Source: a bacterium (GTDB lineage Bacteria; Vulcanimicrobiota; Vulcanimicrobiia; Vulcanimicrobiales; SCRA01). From it: a stretch of 64,000 nt of DNA. The notes below the pieces were generated by a model. It had not been told where the DNA came from. It ran no database searches and saw nothing but the letters and a program-made list of their open reading frames with translations. The position numbers were made by a program, and so were the translations under genes. The DNA is taken from contig SCRI01000047.1 in the NCBI GenBank assembly GCA_004298675.1, forward strand, positions 24,384-88,383. Direction: 5' to 3'. Positions within the stretch are counted from its first letter, which is position 1, and each line of letters opens with the position of its first letter. Of the stretch, positions 50,803 to 59,623 are shown one piece after another.

Positions 50803-51263
50803 GCCAAACGCTGCGGCAAGTCTTTGAAGTCTACATTCGCACCACGCCCGATAAGTTGTGGGAGACGTTGACGAACGGCGATCTCACCAAACTCTACTTC
50901 TTCGGTGGCGTCGCGCGCTCGGATTGGAAGGCGGGATCGGCGTACGAATTCGTCGACGAGGACGGCGACACGATGCACTTCGGTGAGGTGATCGAGAGCG
51001 TCGCTCCCCGTAAGCTCGTCTATACGTTCAATGCGGGGTATCGCTCGGAGAGCGATCGCGATCCGGCCTCACGCGTGACCTACGAGATTGCGCCCGCGGG
51101 CGAAGCCTGCAAGCTGACCGTGCTCCACGAGCATTATGCCGGCGAGACGGAGACCTCGAAGGGCACGTTCGTGGGGTGGAATCAGATCCTCTCCGGCCTC
51201 AAGACGCTGTTGGAGACGGGGCGGCCGCTCCAGCTACCCTCGCCGGAGGAGACGCCGGCGTAA
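50799..51263 (+). CDS. AHSA1/SRPBCC-domain protein
   Basis: START-like helix-grip protein (154 aa): YIRTTPDKLWETLTNGDLTKLYFFGGVARSDWKAGSAYEF...VTYEIAPAGEACKLTVLHEHY...GWNQILSGLKTLLETG. The fold has a hydrophobic cavity; no catalytic residue is recognisable. Start ATG overlaps the ArsR stop. ArsR-AHSA1 pairs are common; no specific ligand can be given. Confidence 0.9.
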   Translation: MSQTLRQVFEVYIRTTPDKLWETLTNGDLTKLYFFGGVARSDWKAGSAYEFVDEDGDTMHFGEVIESVAPRKLVYTFNAGYRSESDRDPASRVTYEIAPAGEACKLTVLHEHYAGETETSKGTFVGWNQILSGLKTLLETGRPLQLPSPEETPA

Positions 51264-51288
51264 TCGCTCCGGTCAGGGCGCGCCGCTG

Positions 51289-53124
51289 CTACGCGCGGGC
51301 GGCGACGCGCTTCTTGGCTTTGAGCCGGTCGCCTTCGTCCAGCAGGCGCTTGCGCAGGCGAATGGCTTTGGGCGTGACCTCCACCAGCTCGTCGTCCTCG
51401 ATGAACTCCAGCGCGCGCTCCAGCGAAAGCTCCTCGGGCGGCGCCAGCTTCACGTTCTCGTCCGACCCGGCGGCGCGCATGTTGGTGAGCTTCTTCGCGC
51501 GCACGACGTTGATGGCCACGTCGTACTCGTTGCCGGCACGCCCCACGATCATGCCTTCGTAGACCTCCACACCGGGGCCGATGAAGAAGCGCCCGCGTGA
51601 CTCCAGACCCATCAAGGCGTAGCCCGTCGTGCTGCCCATCTCGCTGGCCACGAGCACGCCGTTGAGCCGTCCGGGAATCTCCCCCGCCAGGGGCTGGTGG
51701 TCGTAGTAGGTGTGTGACATCACGGCGGTGCCGCGCGAGAGCGTGAGCAGCTCGCCGCGCAAGCCGAAGATCGCGCGGGTCGGCATCGTGTACTCCAGGC
51801 GGCGCGTGTCGCCGATCGAGATCATGTTGGACATGACGGCACGGCGCTTGCCCAACGCCTCGATGACGGCGCCGGCGTGCTCCTCGGCCACGTCGATCAC
51901 CACGTACTCCACGGGCTCGAGCTTCTGGCCGTTGCGCTCGGTGATGATGACCTGCGGCTTGGAGACCGCCAACTCGTAGCCTTCGCGGCGCATCGTCTCG
52001 ATGAGAATCGAGAGATGCAGCTCTCCGCGGCCGCAGACCTCGAAGGTATCGGCGCTCTCAGTCTCCTTGACGCGCAGCGCGACGTTGGAGTCCAGCTCGC
52101 GCATCAAGCGGTCGCGCAGGTGGCGCGAGGTGAGATACTTGCCGTCCTTGCCCGCGAACGGCGAGGTGTTGACGGAGAAGAACATCGCGACCGTCGGCTC
52201 GTCCACCGCCACCGCGGCCAGCCCCTCTGGAGCCTCCACGTCGGCTAGCGTATCACCGATGTTGATGCCTTCGATGCCCGAAACGCAGACGATGTCCCCG
52301 GCCTCGGCGTTCTCGATCTCCACGCGCTCCAAGCCCGCGAACGCCAGCAGCTTGGTGAGGCGGTGTCCGGTCTCGACGTGGCTGTTACGGTCGACCTTCG
52401 CGACGGGTGCGTTGACCTGTGCGCTGCCGCGGAAGACGCGGCCGATGCCGATGCGTCCCACGTAGGCGTTGTGATCGATCGAGCTCACTAGCATCTGGAA
52501 GGGCCCTTCCTGTGCGGGGGCCTCCGGGATGTGCGCGGCGATCGTTTGGAAGAGCGGCTCCAGATTGGTGCCGGGCTGTGCCAAGTCCAGCGTCGCCGTG
52601 CCTTGTTTGGCGTTGGTATAGACGACGGGGAAGTCGGCCTGTTGGTCGCTTGCACCCAGCTCGATGAAGAGATCGAAGACTTCGTCCACCACTTCGTTGG
52701 CGCGTGCATCCTTGCGGTCGATCTTGTTGATCACCACGATCGCGTGCAGATCCAGCTCCAAGGCTTTGCGCAGCACGAAGCGAGTCTGTGGCATGACGCC
52801 TTCCGCCGCGTCCACCAGCAGCAGCACGCCCTGCACCATCTGCAGCACGCGCTCTACCTCGCCGCCGAAGTCGGCGTGGCCGGGCGTGTCGACGATGTTG
52901 AACTTGAACTCGCCGTGGCGCACCGCGGTGTTCTTGGCCAGGATGGTGATGCCGCGCTCGCGCTCCAAGGGGTTGGAGTCCATGATGCGCGTCTCCACCT
53001 GCTGGCCCACGCGGAAGACGCCGCTCTGCTTGAGCATGGCGTCCACTAGCGTGGTCTTGCCGTGATCGACGTGGGCGATGATGGCGACGTTTCGAATATC
53101 GGGACGGGTCTTCACGACGGCCAT
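51289..53124 (-). CDS. typA: Translational GTPase TypA/BipA
   Basis: Ribosome-associated GTPase (611 aa from the first ATG). The G domain has [14 protein letters not shown] (G1), RERGITI (G2), [10 protein letters not shown] (G3) and NKIDR (G4), followed by the EF-Tu domain 2, EF-G-like domains, and a TypA-specific C-terminal region ([42 protein letters not shown]). The annotated ATG (53122-53124) overlaps a TATAAT box, so the GTG three codons later (53115) is likelier to be the true start ([13 protein letters not shown]). Stress and biofilm roles are known in other species. Convergent to the AHSA1 gene. Confidence 0.95.
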   Translation of the reverse strand: MAVVKTRPDIRNVAIIAHVDHGKTTLVDAMLKQSGVFRVGQQVETRIMDSNPLERERGITILAKNTAVRHGEFKFNIVDTPGHADFGGEVERVLQMVQGVLLLVDAAEGVMPQTRFVLRKALELDLHAIVVINKIDRKDARANEVVDEVFDLFIELGASDQQADFPVVYTNAKQGTATLDLAQPGTNLEPLFQTIAAHIPEAPAQEGPFQMLVSSIDHNAYVGRIGIGRVFRGSAQVNAPVAKVDRNSHVETGHRLTKLLAFAGLERVEIENAEAGDIVCVSGIEGINIGDTLADVEAPEGLAAVAVDEPTVAMFFSVNTSPFAGKDGKYLTSRHLRDRLMRELDSNVALRVKETESADTFEVCGRGELHLSILIETMRREGYELAVSKPQVIITERNGQKLEPVEYVVIDVAEEHAGAVIEALGKRRAVMSNMISIGDTRRLEYTMPTRAIFGLRGELLTLSRGTAVMSHTYYDHQPLAGEIPGRLNGVLVASEMGSTTGYALMGLESRGRFFIGPGVEVYEGMIVGRAGNEYDVAINVVRAKKLTNMRAAGSDENVKLAPPEELSLERALEFIEDDELVEVTPKAIRLRKRLLDEGDRLKAKKRVAARA

Positions 53125-53131
53125 TATAGCA
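53123..53131 (-). promoter_or_regulatory. Extended -10 promoter overlapping the first typA ATG
   Basis: Minus-strand TGCTATAAT: the AT of TATAAT is the AT of the first ATG. Seven nt later comes an in-frame GTG (53113-53115), so transcription would start at that codon and the mRNA would be leaderless. No matching -35 is seen. Confidence 0.55.
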
Positions 53132-53164
53132 CAGACGACCTAATCGCCCGGGTGGAGCGGCGCG

Positions 53165-54277
53165 CTACGACGCGTGGGTCAGGCGCAGCGCGGTCAGCAG
53201 CGGTTGCATCGTGGAACCGCCCACGACCAGCGTGACGAAGACCACGCCGGCCGTTGCCGCAATCAGCAGCTCCCGTCCAGGGAGAGCAAGCGGCAGGCTG
53301 AGCGCCAGTGCCATCGCGATGGCTCCGCGCAGGCCGCCCCAGACGAGCACCACGCGCCAACGCCGCGACGGGCGCTGGGGGCGCGGCAGCAGCGCCATCA
53401 GCGCCGCCACGGCCACGCCGCGCGCGGCGTAGGTGGCGAAGATCGCCAGCGACACGGGCAGCCATTGCCGTGCGATCAAGGCGAGATCGATCTGCAGTCC
53501 GACGACGATCCAGAGCAGCACGTTTGCGGCGAACGCGACGCGGCTCCAGAATCGCGCCACCACGCGGCGCGAGCGCGCGCGGTGCTCGCCGGCATTCAGT
53601 AACAGCGCCGCGGCGAGCACCGCGAAGATACCGGAGGCATGCAGTGCCTGCGCGCCCGCATACGAGCCGTACGCAGCCGCGAGTGTCAGCCCCGCTTCGA
53701 TCCACGGCGAGCGCGCCGCGCGCAGCACGAGCGTACACAGCGCTCCCGCCAAGAGTCCGCACGCGCAGCCGACGGCGGTGACGCTGACGAAGCGCCCGAG
53801 CTGCGCGAGGGGAGTCCCCGCGCCGTGGCCGGTCGCGGTGGCGGCGAAGAGGCCGAAGAGCACCACGGCGATGCCGTCGTTGATGAGGCTCTCGCCTTCG
53901 ATGATGGCGGCGAGCGCTGCAGGAGCGCCCACGCGCCGGAAGACTGCCAGTACGGCGATGGGGTCAGTGGCGCAGATGATTGCGCCAAAGAGTAGCGCAT
54001 CGTTCCAGCCCACGCCCCAGAGCGCGCGTACGCCGGCGGCTGCCAGCCCAGCCGTGGCGAGCGTGCCCACCACCGCCAACAGCACGATCGGCTTCCAACG
54101 CGCCACGAGTTCGGCGGTGTCGAACGTCCAGGCCGCTTCGAAGAGTAGCGGCGGGATAAAGATCAGCAGCACCAACTCGGGCGGCGGCAGCGCCGCGGCG
54201 CGCAGCGGCAGCAGCCCCAGCAGCGCGCCGGCCACGACCAGTGGGATCTCGTAGGGTATGGCAACGCGGCCCTTCAT
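53165..54277 (-). CDS. CPA1-family Na+/H+ antiporter
   Basis: Integral membrane antiporter (370 aa) with the CPA1 pattern of about 11-12 helices. The transport-site segment GAIICATDPIAVLAVFRRVG contains the D-P motif, and IEGESLINDGIAVVLFGLF contains the N-D helix motif. The common longer cytoplasmic tail is missing, so this is a short form. ATG at 54275-54277 overlaps the stop of the EamA gene (ATGA), so the two are coupled. Monovalent cation selectivity cannot be read. Confidence 0.88.
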   Translation of the reverse strand: MKGRVAIPYEIPLVVAGALLGLLPLRAAALPPPELVLLIFIPPLLFEAAWTFDTAELVARWKPIVLLAVVGTLATAGLAAAGVRALWGVGWNDALLFGAIICATDPIAVLAVFRRVGAPAALAAIIEGESLINDGIAVVLFGLFAATATGHGAGTPLAQLGRFVSVTAVGCACGLLAGALCTLVLRAARSPWIEAGLTLAAAYGSYAGAQALHASGIFAVLAAALLLNAGEHRARSRRVVARFWSRVAFAANVLLWIVVGLQIDLALIARQWLPVSLAIFATYAARGVAVAALMALLPRPQRPSRRWRVVLVWGGLRGAIAMALALSLPLALPGRELLIAATAGVVFVTLVVGGSTMQPLLTALRLTHAS

Positions 54278-55116
54278 TCGCGTTCCCACGCGCATACTGC
54301 CACGCCTACCAGCACGAGGGCCCCGCCGGCCAAGAAGTTGCGCGTCAACCGTTCGCCTAGCCACAGCGCGCCGAGCAGCGAAGCCACCATCGGCTGAACG
54401 AAGAAGAACAGCGAGACCAGCCACGCCGGTAGCCGTTCCACGCCCTTGTACCAGAGGTACCACGCCAGCGCGGTGGCGACCAGCCCGAGATAGAGTACCA
54501 CGCCCAGCGCGCGCAGATCGAAGGTCGTGGGCCTGAAGAACGCTTCGACCAGTGCCGGCGGCACTAGAAAGACACAGCCCCAGGCCGCCGCCCAGGCGCT
54601 GACGGGAAGCGCGCCCTCGCTGCGCACCGCGGGCGCGCCGTCGACGGTGAAGATGGCCCAAGTGACCGCGGAGATCAGCAGCAGCACGATGCCCCAGCGC
54701 CCATGCGCGTCGAGCGCGCCGCCTCCGATCACGGCCACGAAGCCGGCCGCGGCTAGCGCAATGCCCGCGAGTTGCCGCGCATTCGGCCGTTCGTCCAGGA
54801 GGAATGCCCCGAGTGCGATGGTGGCCAGTGGCGCGGCGCTGCCGACCAGTGCCCCCAGGTGCGCGTCGGCAAGATCGGTGCCGAGAAATTGCGCGACGAT
54901 CGTGAGCGCCACCCAGAAACCCAGACGCGGGCCCATGCGCCGTGCTTGCGGATACGCGCGGCCTCTGCTAAAGAGACGCAGCGCGATCAGCAGCGCCGCG
55001 CCGCCGATTGCGCAACGCGAGAAGCCCGCGGCTAGCGGTGGAACGGTGCTGAAGCCGTATTTGCTGACCACGTACATCGCGCCCCAGAGGACAGACGATA
55101 CGAGGGGGAAGAGCAT
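54274..55116 (-). CDS. EamA/DMT-family transporter
   Basis: Ten-helix drug/metabolite transporter (280 aa from this ATG) built of two EamA repeats: MLFPLVSSVLWGAMYVVSKYG at the start and RWGIVLLLISAVTWAIFTV in the second half, with YLGLVATALAWYLWYKGVERLPAWLVSLFFFVQP near the end. ATG at 55114-55116 is preferred; a TTG 12 codons upstream (55152) extends the frame but has no ribosome-binding site. Coupled to the antiporter gene. Probably a metabolite exporter; substrate unknown. Confidence 0.85.
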   Translation of the reverse strand: MLFPLVSSVLWGAMYVVSKYGFSTVPPLAAGFSRCAIGGAALLIALRLFSRGRAYPQARRMGPRLGFWVALTIVAQFLGTDLADAHLGALVGSAAPLATIALGAFLLDERPNARQLAGIALAAAGFVAVIGGGALDAHGRWGIVLLLISAVTWAIFTVDGAPAVRSEGALPVSAWAAAWGCVFLVPPALVEAFFRPTTFDLRALGVVLYLGLVATALAWYLWYKGVERLPAWLVSLFFFVQPMVASLLGALWLGERLTRNFLAGGALVLVGVAVCAWERE

Positions 55117-55187
55117 GAAACGCCGGTCGCTTACCACCCAGCGCTCGTTCAACGGGAAGTGCGCCGCGCCCCTCGAACGGAGTTGCC

Positions 55188-57185
55188 GTGACGAGAGCGT
55201 TGGTACCCGACGATCTGCTGCGTTTGCGCGTCGCGCAGTCGCCCACGGTTTGCAGCGATGGACGCATTGCCTTCGCCGTGCAAGAGAGCGACGGCGAGCA
55301 CGACGAGCGCCTGAGCTCCATTTGGCTTGCCGATACGTCCGGCGTGCGGCGCTTTACCGCCGGTGACAAGGATGCGGCACCGCGCTTCGCGCCGGATGGC
55401 GCGGCGTTGGCTTTCGTGCGTGCCGAGGGCGAGCATGGCCGCATCCACGTGTTGCCGGTGGCCGGCGGCGAGGCGCAGGCGGTGGGCGAGCCGCGCGACG
55501 GCATCTCGGCGCTGCGCTGGTCGCCCGATGGGCGCCGCCTCGCATTCGTGGCCAAAGCCGAGGCGGCACCGGAGGCGGGCGTCTTCCGTGACGAGCGCAG
55601 CGGCGCGCGCCACATTCGCACGCTGCTCTACAAGTCGGACGAGGAGGGGCTGAGCGATGGCCGCCGCCGTCACCTCTTCGTTGCCGACGTGGCACGCGGC
55701 AGCGTGGAGCAGATCACGCGCGGCGAGTTCGACGCCGGCGCGCCGTGCTGGTCTCCGGACGGGCGCGAGCTGACCTTCTCCGCGCAGATCGATCTGCCGG
55801 AGACGAGCTTTCGTTCCGACGTGTGGGTCGTCGACGTCGCCGCAGGCACGTTGCGCAAGCTCACGCAATCGTTGGGATGGACGTCCTCACCGGCGTTTTC
55901 GCACGACGGGCGCTGGGTGGCCTATGCCGGGCACGAACACGGTGAGGATGGACCCGGCGGTGCCCGCAATCTGCACCTGTACCTCGTGCCGCGCGAGGGC
56001 GGGGTGTCACGCTGCGTCGACGCCCAGGCGTTCGATGGCTTGGGCGACCACGTCATCACCGATACGCGCGGACACGGTAACGACCTCATCGTGTGGAGCG
56101 AGGACGATTCCGCTGTCTTCTCAACCGCCACCATCGAAGGCGCGACGTATCTGGTGCGCATCGGCGTGCGCGACGGTGCGTGGACGCGCGTCGCTGGTGG
56201 CGCGGGGCGCACGATTCTGGCCGCGGACGTCGGGCACGACCGTATCGCCTTTGTCGCTAGTGACCCGCGCACGCCCTCGGAGGTCTACTGCAGCGGCCTC
56301 GACGGCGGCAGCGAGCGCCAACTGACCGATCTCAATCCGTGGCTGGCCGAGGTGGAGTTGGCCGAACCCGAGCGCGTGCGTCCCGCGCACCGCGACGGCA
56401 CCGTGCTCGATCTCTGGCTGCTGCGGCCGGCGCGCGCCGCCGCGCCTTACCCGCTGGTGTTCGAGGTGCACGGCGGGCCGCACGCGAGTTTCGGGCCGGG
56501 TTTCTTCTTCGAGTTCCAGATGCTGGCGGGGCAAGGCTATGCGGTGGCCTATGGCAATATTCGCGGCTCGCAGTCGTACGGCGAGCCGTTCGCGCGGGCG
56601 ATCGTGGGACGTTGGGGGACGCTCGATGCCGAAGACGCGCTCACGCTGCTGGACGCCGCACTCGAGCGGCTCCCGGCCGACCCCGCGCGCGTGGCCGTCG
56701 CCGGCGGCTCCTACGGCGGCTTCATGACGTCGCTGCTGATGGGTAAGGCACCCGAGCGTTTCGCCTGTGGCATCTCCATGCGTGCCGTCAACGCGATGAT
56801 CTCGATGATCGGCACCTCGGACTTCGGCTGGTTTATCGAGCAGGAGTTGGAGGCGTCGCTGCTCGACGCGGAGATCGAGCGGCTCTACGCCGCCTCGCCC
56901 ATCAGCCTGGCGCACGCGTATCGCTCGCCGCTGTTGATCCTGCACAGCGAGCGCGACTATCGCTGCCCGCTGGGGCAGGGCGAAGAGCTCTTTCATCTCT
57001 TGCGGCGGTTGGGCAAGCCCGTGGAGATGGTGCGCTTCGAGCGCGATGCGCACGGCCTCTCGCGCGACGGCCATCCCCGCAATCGCGTCTTGCGCCTGCG
57101 CGCCATCGCCAATTGGCTGGCGCAGTGGCTGCGCGAGCCGCGCGGGCCGGCGCGCGAGGCGGGCTGGCTCTTCGCGCCGCTCTAA
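55188..57185 (+). CDS. S9-family prolyl oligopeptidase / acylaminoacyl-peptidase-like serine peptidase
   Basis: Alpha/beta-hydrolase peptidase (665 aa) with an N-terminal beta-propeller (repeats such as GDKDAAPRFAPDGAALAFVR and ALRWSPDGRRLAFVAK, to about residue 400) and a C-terminal catalytic domain. The triad is S508 (GGSYGGFM), D590 (ERDYRC) and H622 (DAHGLSRDGHP). FEVHGGPHASFG gives the oxyanion region. No signal peptide, so cytosolic, degrading oligopeptides or acyl-peptides. GTG start. It overlaps the convergent permease gene by 4 bp. Confidence 0.93.
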   Translation: MTRALVPDDLLRLRVAQSPTVCSDGRIAFAVQESDGEHDERLSSIWLADTSGVRRFTAGDKDAAPRFAPDGAALAFVRAEGEHGRIHVLPVAGGEAQAVGEPRDGISALRWSPDGRRLAFVAKAEAAPEAGVFRDERSGARHIRTLLYKSDEEGLSDGRRRHLFVADVARGSVEQITRGEFDAGAPCWSPDGRELTFSAQIDLPETSFRSDVWVVDVAAGTLRKLTQSLGWTSSPAFSHDGRWVAYAGHEHGEDGPGGARNLHLYLVPREGGVSRCVDAQAFDGLGDHVITDTRGHGNDLIVWSEDDSAVFSTATIEGATYLVRIGVRDGAWTRVAGGAGRTILAADVGHDRIAFVASDPRTPSEVYCSGLDGGSERQLTDLNPWLAEVELAEPERVRPAHRDGTVLDLWLLRPARAAAPYPLVFEVHGGPHASFGPGFFFEFQMLAGQGYAVAYGNIRGSQSYGEPFARAIVGRWGTLDAEDALTLLDAALERLPADPARVAVAGGSYGGFMTSLLMGKAPERFACGISMRAVNAMISMIGTSDFGWFIEQELEASLLDAEIERLYAASPISLAHAYRSPLLILHSERDYRCPLGQGEELFHLLRRLGKPVEMVRFERDAHGLSRDGHPRNRVLRLRAIANWLAQWLREPRGPAREAGWLFAPL

Positions 57186-58021
57186 CTCCCGGTGCCCTGA
57201 TAGCGGTTGAGTCCGGCGCGCCAGAAGGCGTAGGCGGCCGTGAACCAGAGCGCGCCCACCACTGGCGCGAGTAGTCCCAGCCACGGCACGATCGTCAGCC
57301 CGTGGTCGCTCTTGTGCAGGAAGTACACGGCGGGAAAGTAGTTCATGAAGGCATACGGCAAGACGTACGCCATCAAGATGCGCACGCCGCGCGTGTAGAT
57401 GGATACCGGATAGCGCGTGAACTCCTGCTCCAACGACATCACCACCCAGCGCAGCGTATCGACGCGCACGAACCAGAAGGAGACCGCGGCCACCAGCAGC
57501 GAGATGGAGAGGTCGATCAGGACACCGCCCAGCACGATGAGCGGCACGGCCGCGAGGAAGATCCAGTCGACCGCGACGTGGGCGTACCACGTCGCGAAGA
57601 TGAACCAGACCGCCGCCAGCGCCAATTCGTCGGGCCACTGCTGATTGGGAACGGTAACGACCTGAAAGAGCACGTCACGCGGGCGCACCAGAAAGCGATC
57701 GAACGTACCTTCCTGCACGTACGTTGGAACGTCGCCGACGCTGAAGAAGAAGAGGTTGTGCGTGCTGTGACCCAGCATCCAGAGTGCGTAGAGGAAGGCG
57801 ATTTCGCGGAAGTTCCAGCCCGCCAGGCTTGGGAAGTTATAGAGCGTGACGCCTAGCGCCGCTATCGCCACGCCATGGTAGGCGATGGTGAACGCGAACC
57901 ACATGAAGAAGTTGGCTTTGTACTCCAGCATCGTCAGCACGCGGATACGCCACGCCTGCGCGGTCACGTTCAGCCAGCCGCGCGCGCTAACCACCTTGCA
58001 GCACCACGCGGCGGCGCCCAC
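57182..58021 (-). CDS. ABC-2-type permease (DUF990 group), second permease
   Basis: Six-helix membrane protein (279 aa): MLEYKANFFMWFAFTIAYHG, WNFREIAFLYALWMLGHSTHNLFF, then VPTYVQEGTFDRFLVRPRDVLFQV, the family-typical G-T-F-D-x-L-L-x-R-P motif. Forms an export complex with the other permease and the ATPase encoded upstream. The start is uncertain: the outermost GTG (58019-58021) has GGAG before it and lies 35 bp inside the preceding gene; another GTG at 57992-57994 would start after CCK. Substrate unknown. Confidence 0.88.
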   Translation of the reverse strand: MGAAAWCCKVVSARGWLNVTAQAWRIRVLTMLEYKANFFMWFAFTIAYHGVAIAALGVTLYNFPSLAGWNFREIAFLYALWMLGHSTHNLFFFSVGDVPTYVQEGTFDRFLVRPRDVLFQVVTVPNQQWPDELALAAVWFIFATWYAHVAVDWIFLAAVPLIVLGGVLIDLSISLLVAAVSFWFVRVDTLRWVVMSLEQEFTRYPVSIYTRGVRILMAYVLPYAFMNYFPAVYFLHKSDHGLTIVPWLGLLAPVVGALWFTAAYAFWRAGLNRYQGTGS

Positions 58022-58793
58022 GGCTCCATGCCAGCGCCGCGATAGCTGCGAAGACCAGCAGCCACGCTGCCTGTTCCAGTAAAGCCTGAGGGATCCGATC
58101 GCCGCGCAGGATGCCGAGATAGATCAGCAGCGGGGTGGAGTAGACCGCGGCGAAGGGCAAGTGCAAGAGCGCGCTCTGGAAGAGGCCGGGGAAAAATGAG
58201 AGCGGGATGACTGCACCCGAGAGCAGATCGGAGAGCCAGCGCACCACCAACTGCAGCGCGAACGTTTCCAGCGTCCAGAACGCTACGCAGTTCATGCAGA
58301 AGTTCAGCAGGAAGTTCACGCCGTACCCTAGCGCGAAGGCGGCGAGAAAGGCCACGCCCGCCGCGGCCGTGGCGGGGTGGTCGACATGGACCAGCAGCAG
58401 CGCGAAGAGCAGGCTTGGGATCACGGTCAGTGCGTGCAGCAGCGTCATCCCCACGCCGTCACTGAAGAGGGAGCCGGGCAGGCTGACCGGCTTGAGCAGG
58501 TCGGTGGCAATGGTGCCCAGGCGGATCTTCTCGCGCAGTTGGCGGGTACCGTCCACTTCGAAGATCAGCGAGAGCAGCAGCGCCACCGTCGAGTAGGTGA
58601 TGATCGCGTGCAGCGGCAGGTTCGGTGGTGCGGGGTTGTGTGCGTAGAGCGCCGTCCAGAGCGCGCGGATCAGATAGACCCGCAGCACCAGCGAGCCGAT
58701 CTCGCTGAACACCTCGACCCGATAGGTCGCCTCGCGCTGAAACGCCTTGGAGGCGAACTGCGCGTACGGCGCCAGCACGCGCGCGAAAATCAT
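57987..58793 (-). CDS. ABC-2-type permease (DUF990 group), first permease
   Basis: Inner-membrane permease (268 aa) with six helices and the family pattern KAFQREATYRVEVFSEIGSL at the N-terminus, EKIRLGTIATDLLKPVSLPGSLFSDG (G-T-x-x-x-D-L-L-K-P motif) in the loop, and SGAVIPLSFFPGLFQSALLHLPFAAVYSTP towards the end. The ATG overlaps a stop codon belonging to a truncated duplicate of the upstream gene's 3' end (see the 42-bp repeats). Exporter with the ATPase at 59620-60627. Confidence 0.88.
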   Translation of the reverse strand: MIFARVLAPYAQFASKAFQREATYRVEVFSEIGSLVLRVYLIRALWTALYAHNPAPPNLPLHAIITYSTVALLLSLIFEVDGTRQLREKIRLGTIATDLLKPVSLPGSLFSDGVGMTLLHALTVIPSLLFALLLVHVDHPATAAAGVAFLAAFALGYGVNFLLNFCMNCVAFWTLETFALQLVVRWLSDLLSGAVIPLSFFPGLFQSALLHLPFAAVYSTPLLIYLGILRGDRIPQALLEQAAWLLVFAAIAALAWSRGRRRVVLQGG

Positions 58794-58830
58794 CGTTTCT
58801 TCTTGCCGGTCTCCCGGCGGCGTTGCATTT
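58789..58830 (-). repeat. Direct repeat copy A (orphan 3' end of the hexapeptide gene)
   Basis: 42-bp copy matching 58918-58959 at 40 of 42 positions. On the minus strand it reads MQRRRETGKKKR and a stop, overlapping the permease ATG by ATGA, but it is cut off from any start. Both mismatches fall at third positions of lysine codons. Confidence 0.85.
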
Positions 58831-58917
58831 TATCCCCACTCACTGCGCTGCGCTCCGTTCGCGGGGGCCCCTGTTGTTTGAAAGATTCCGGGCCACTCGG
58901 CCCGGCTTGCAGAGCCG
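58831..58917. other. 87-bp hairpin-rich insert between direct repeats
   Basis: Non-coding stretch between the two 42-bp copies. It contains the hairpin CCGGGCC-ACTC-GGCCCGG and a TGCGCTGCGCTCC run. No transposase or obvious terminal inverted repeats. It could be a small repeat element or the remains of a partial gene duplication, and may act as a stop or processing site in the ABC operon. Confidence 0.5.
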
Positions 58918-58959
58918 ATCATCGCTTTTTCTTGCCGGTCTCCCGGCGGCGTTGCATTT
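58918..58959 (-). repeat. Direct repeat copy B (3' end of the hexapeptide gene)
   Basis: 42-bp copy forming the genuine last codons (...MQRRRETGKKKR, stop) of the gene at 58919-59623; 129 bp from copy A. Confidence 0.85.
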
Positions 58960-59623
58960 CTTCGAGCTCGTAGAAGGTGACGTCGTAGACTTTACCAACG
59001 TCGGCTTTGACAGTGGGCTCCGCGGGCGCGGGCTTCTTGGCTGGGGCGGGTTTGGCGGCGGGCTGGAGGGTGGCGGTGACGCGATCCTCGGCGTGCGCCG
59101 CGCGCAGGAAGGCGCTGTAGCGCGCGGCGATCTCCGCGCCGGCGTCGGGGCCTGCGGCCACGTTGAAGACATACTCAAAGAAGCCGTCCATATCTCCCAC
59201 GACGCCGGCCGCCGGGATACGGGCGCCTTCACCGACTTCGCTCTTCGCATGGACGAGCGCCCCGGCCGCCAGGACGCTCCCGGCACCCACACGCGCGCCG
59301 TTGAAGACCTTCGCGCCGGCGGCGATGTAGCAGCCCGGGCCGATCTCGCAGCCCACCAAATACGTGCCGGGTCCAACGAGCGTAGCCTCGCCCAGCGTAA
59401 GCGGGAACTGCGAGACCGCTCCGCCCGACGCCCGCAGAACCGCTTGCTCCATCACCACGCAGTTAGGTCCAACGCGCAGCGGCGCGCCCTCGGCCACGAG
59501 CACGGCGCCATGCATGATCGCGCACCCCTCGTCTACGACCACGTCGCCGACGATGGTGGCCGTCTCGGCGACGAGGGCCGATTGATGGATGTGTGGGGTC
59601 TTCCCTGCGCTCTCGACGATCAC
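58919..59623 (-). CDS. Gamma-carbonic-anhydrase-like hexapeptide-repeat protein
   Basis: Left-handed beta-helix protein (234 aa) of the gamma-CA/acetyltransferase-like group: TPHIHQSALVAETATIVGDVVVDEGCAIMHGAVLVAEGAPLRVGPNC..., GEATLVGPGTYLVGCEIGPGCYIAAGAKVFNGARVGAGSVLAAGALVHAKSEVGEG. Potential metal histidines are in IMHG and LVHAK, but the third family His (usually GHxxxxH) is not clear, so carbonic anhydrase activity is doubtful. A Pro/Ala/Lys linker and a basic tail (QRRRETGKKKR) follow. It overlaps the ATPase stop (ATGA), putting it inside an ABC exporter operon. Confidence 0.82.
   Translation of the reverse strand: MIVESAGKTPHIHQSALVAETATIVGDVVVDEGCAIMHGAVLVAEGAPLRVGPNCVVMEQAVLRASGGAVSQFPLTLGEATLVGPGTYLVGCEIGPGCYIAAGAKVFNGARVGAGSVLAAGALVHAKSEVGEGARIPAAGVVGDMDGFFEYVFNVAAGPDAGAEIAARYSAFLRAAHAEDRVTATLQPAAKPAPAKKPAPAEPTVKADVGKVYDVTFYELEEMQRRRETGKKKR

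Noticed and set aside
58377..58973. 198-codon plus-strand frame across the duplicated segment
   Set aside because: Antisense to the permease and hexapeptide genes; length comes from GC bias, and no conserved motif is visible.
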